Positions 5,115-5,972 of a stretch of 5,972 bases of DNA are shown here, in pieces. Source of the stretch: CALKKN01 sp041571375 (GTDB taxonomy: Bacteria; Pseudomonadota; Gammaproteobacteria; Xanthomonadales; SZUA-36); assembly GCA_041571375.1 (NCBI GenBank), contig JBFFUJ010000158.1, forward strand, positions 1-5,972, written 5' to 3'. Each line of letters begins with the position of its first letter. The stretch's first letter is position 1. A program made the translations under genes and the position numbers. The notes under the pieces are model-generated. The model made no database searches. It saw only the letters and a list, made by a program, of their open reading frames with translations, and was not told the origin of the DNA.

Positions 5115-5972
5115 CTACTCTTCCTCGGCGAACCAGGGTGCACGGGCAGCCATGATGAGCCGCGCGGCCGCCTCGTCGGTCAGCTCGTCAATTTCCTGCA
5201 ATTCGTCGACGGACAGTTCCGCCAGTTCTTCCTGCTTGCGGACGCCTTTTTCGGCAAGCCGGAAAGCCAGGCGTTCCGTCATACCCTCCAGCGACAGCAG
5301 GTCCTCTTCCGGGGCGTTCTCGTCCAGGATTTCCTCGCGCGCGATCAACTGGGTCAGCAGCGCGTCGCGCGCGCGGCGCCGGATTTCGGAGACCATCTCC
5401 TCATCGAACTCCTCGATTTCCAGGAGTTCGGACTCCGGTACGTAGGCGACTTCCTCAATGTTGCTGAATCCTTCCTGTACCAGGATGTGGGCGACGTCTT
5501 CACCGACATCGAGACGCTGCATGAAGCGCTCCAGGATGGCCCGGGTTTCTTCCTCGCTTTTCTGCTCGGCCTGCTCCACCGTCAGGACGTTGAGGGTCCA
5601 GCCGGACAATTCGCTGGCCAGCCGCACGTTCTGTCCGCCGCGGCCGATGGCCTGCGACAGGTTCGGCTCTTCGACAGCGATGTCCATCGATCCGTTCTCT
5701 TCGTCCACGACAATCGATGCGACCTCCGCCGGAGCCATCGCGTTGATCACGAACTGGGCCGGATTATCGTCCCAGAGGATGATGTCGATCCGCTCCCCGG
5801 CCAGTTCGTTGGACACCGCCTGCACGCGGGAACCCCGCATACCGACGCAGGCGCCAATCGGGTCTGTCCGGCGATCGTTTGAGCGCACGGCAATTTTCGC
5901 CCGCCGGCCGGGGTCTCGGGCGCCGCCCATGATCGAGATAAGCCCCTGGCCGAGCTCGGGGACCTCGAGGTC
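5115..5972 (-). CDS. nusA: Transcription termination/antitermination factor NusA, C-terminal part (5' end beyond window)
   Basis: NusA binds elongating RNA polymerase in the cytoplasm and modulates pausing, Rho-independent termination and rRNA/phage antitermination. The last 285 residues are present; E. coli NusA has 495, so roughly 210 N-terminal residues (polymerase-binding domain, S1 domain) lie outside the window. Visible in order: KH1 with GMRG at partial residues 44-47 after the ARDPG stretch (18-22), the conserved LWDDNPAQFVINAMAP block (66-81), KH2 with IGRGGQN (109-115), then two helix-hairpin-helix acidic repeats at about 148-206 and 224-281. The two-repeat tail is the gammaproteobacterial arrangement; in E. 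coli the second repeat contacts the RNA polymerase alpha C-terminal domain. The frame is open to base 5972, so the internal Met at 5928-5930 is not the start. It ends with tandem in-frame stops TAG TAA. infB follows after 42 bases. Identification is near certain from sequence similarity. Confidence 0.98.
   Translation of the reverse strand, partial: DLEVPELGQGLISIMGGARDPGRRAKIAVRSNDRRTDPIGACVGMRGSRVQAVSNELAGERIDIILWDDNPAQFVINAMAPAEVASIVVDEENGSMDIAVEEPNLSQAIGRGGQNVRLASELSGWTLNVLTVEQAEQKSEEETRAILERFMQRLDVGEDVAHILVQEGFSNIEEVAYVPESELLEIEEFDEEMVSEIRRRARDALLTQLIAREEILDENAPEEDLLSLEGMTERLAFRLAEKGVRKQEELAELSVDELQEIDELTDEAAARLIMAARAPWFAEEE

Noticed and set aside
4704..5882. A 392-codon plus-strand open frame opposite infB and nusA
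   Set aside because: It is in the same back-to-back register with nusA and infB and crosses their spacer with no family similarity, so it is an antisense shadow.
1..5972. Mobile element, CRISPR array, defence island, tRNA/rRNA gene or novel system
   Set aside because: All space is taken by six conserved housekeeping genes and short spacers. I saw no terminal inverted repeats, transposase motifs, regularly spaced repeats, cloverleaf sequences or unassigned genes.

Overview
The window is one conserved gene cluster read entirely from the minus strand. In transcription order (high to low coordinates) it is nusA (3' part) - infB - rbfA - truB - rpsO - pnp (5' part). The composition is GC-rich (about 60% by eye). 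The gene order and the protein sequences, which resemble the Escherichia coli NusA, IF2, RbfA, TruB, S15 and PNPase very closely, point to a gammaproteobacterium. A GC-rich lineage such as the purple-sulfur or Ectothiorhodospira-type groups is plausible, but this is inference and genus cannot be read from the window.

Layout: nusA enters open at the right edge and ends at 5115 with two in-frame stops. A 42-base spacer holds a 12-bp palindrome and a 10-bp direct repeat whose downstream copy carries the infB ribosome binding site. infB (844 codons) is followed after 19 bases by rbfA, and the rbfA stop overlaps the truB start (ATGA). The 152-base truB-rpsO spacer holds a promoter candidate and two stem-loops, one followed by a T6 tract. 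rpsO is followed by a 165-base spacer with two further stem-loops, and then pnp, which starts with GTG and runs off the left edge. No gene-free stretch exceeds 300 bases.

The genes belong together functionally. NusA acts on RNA polymerase and rRNA antitermination, IF2 starts translation, RbfA and S15 serve 30S subunit maturation, TruB modifies tRNA, and PNPase degrades RNA. Tight packing from nusA to truB suggests one polycistronic message. The two wider spacers around rpsO are where independent promotion, partial termination and RNA processing are known in E. coli, and the structures seen here lie in the same places.

I found no mobile element, CRISPR array, tRNA, rRNA, defence system or undescribed gene. 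The very long plus-strand open frames are antisense shadows. The points worth a second look are the non-coding RNA structures in the spacers, two of which contain a G-U pair that forms only in the minus-strand transcript.
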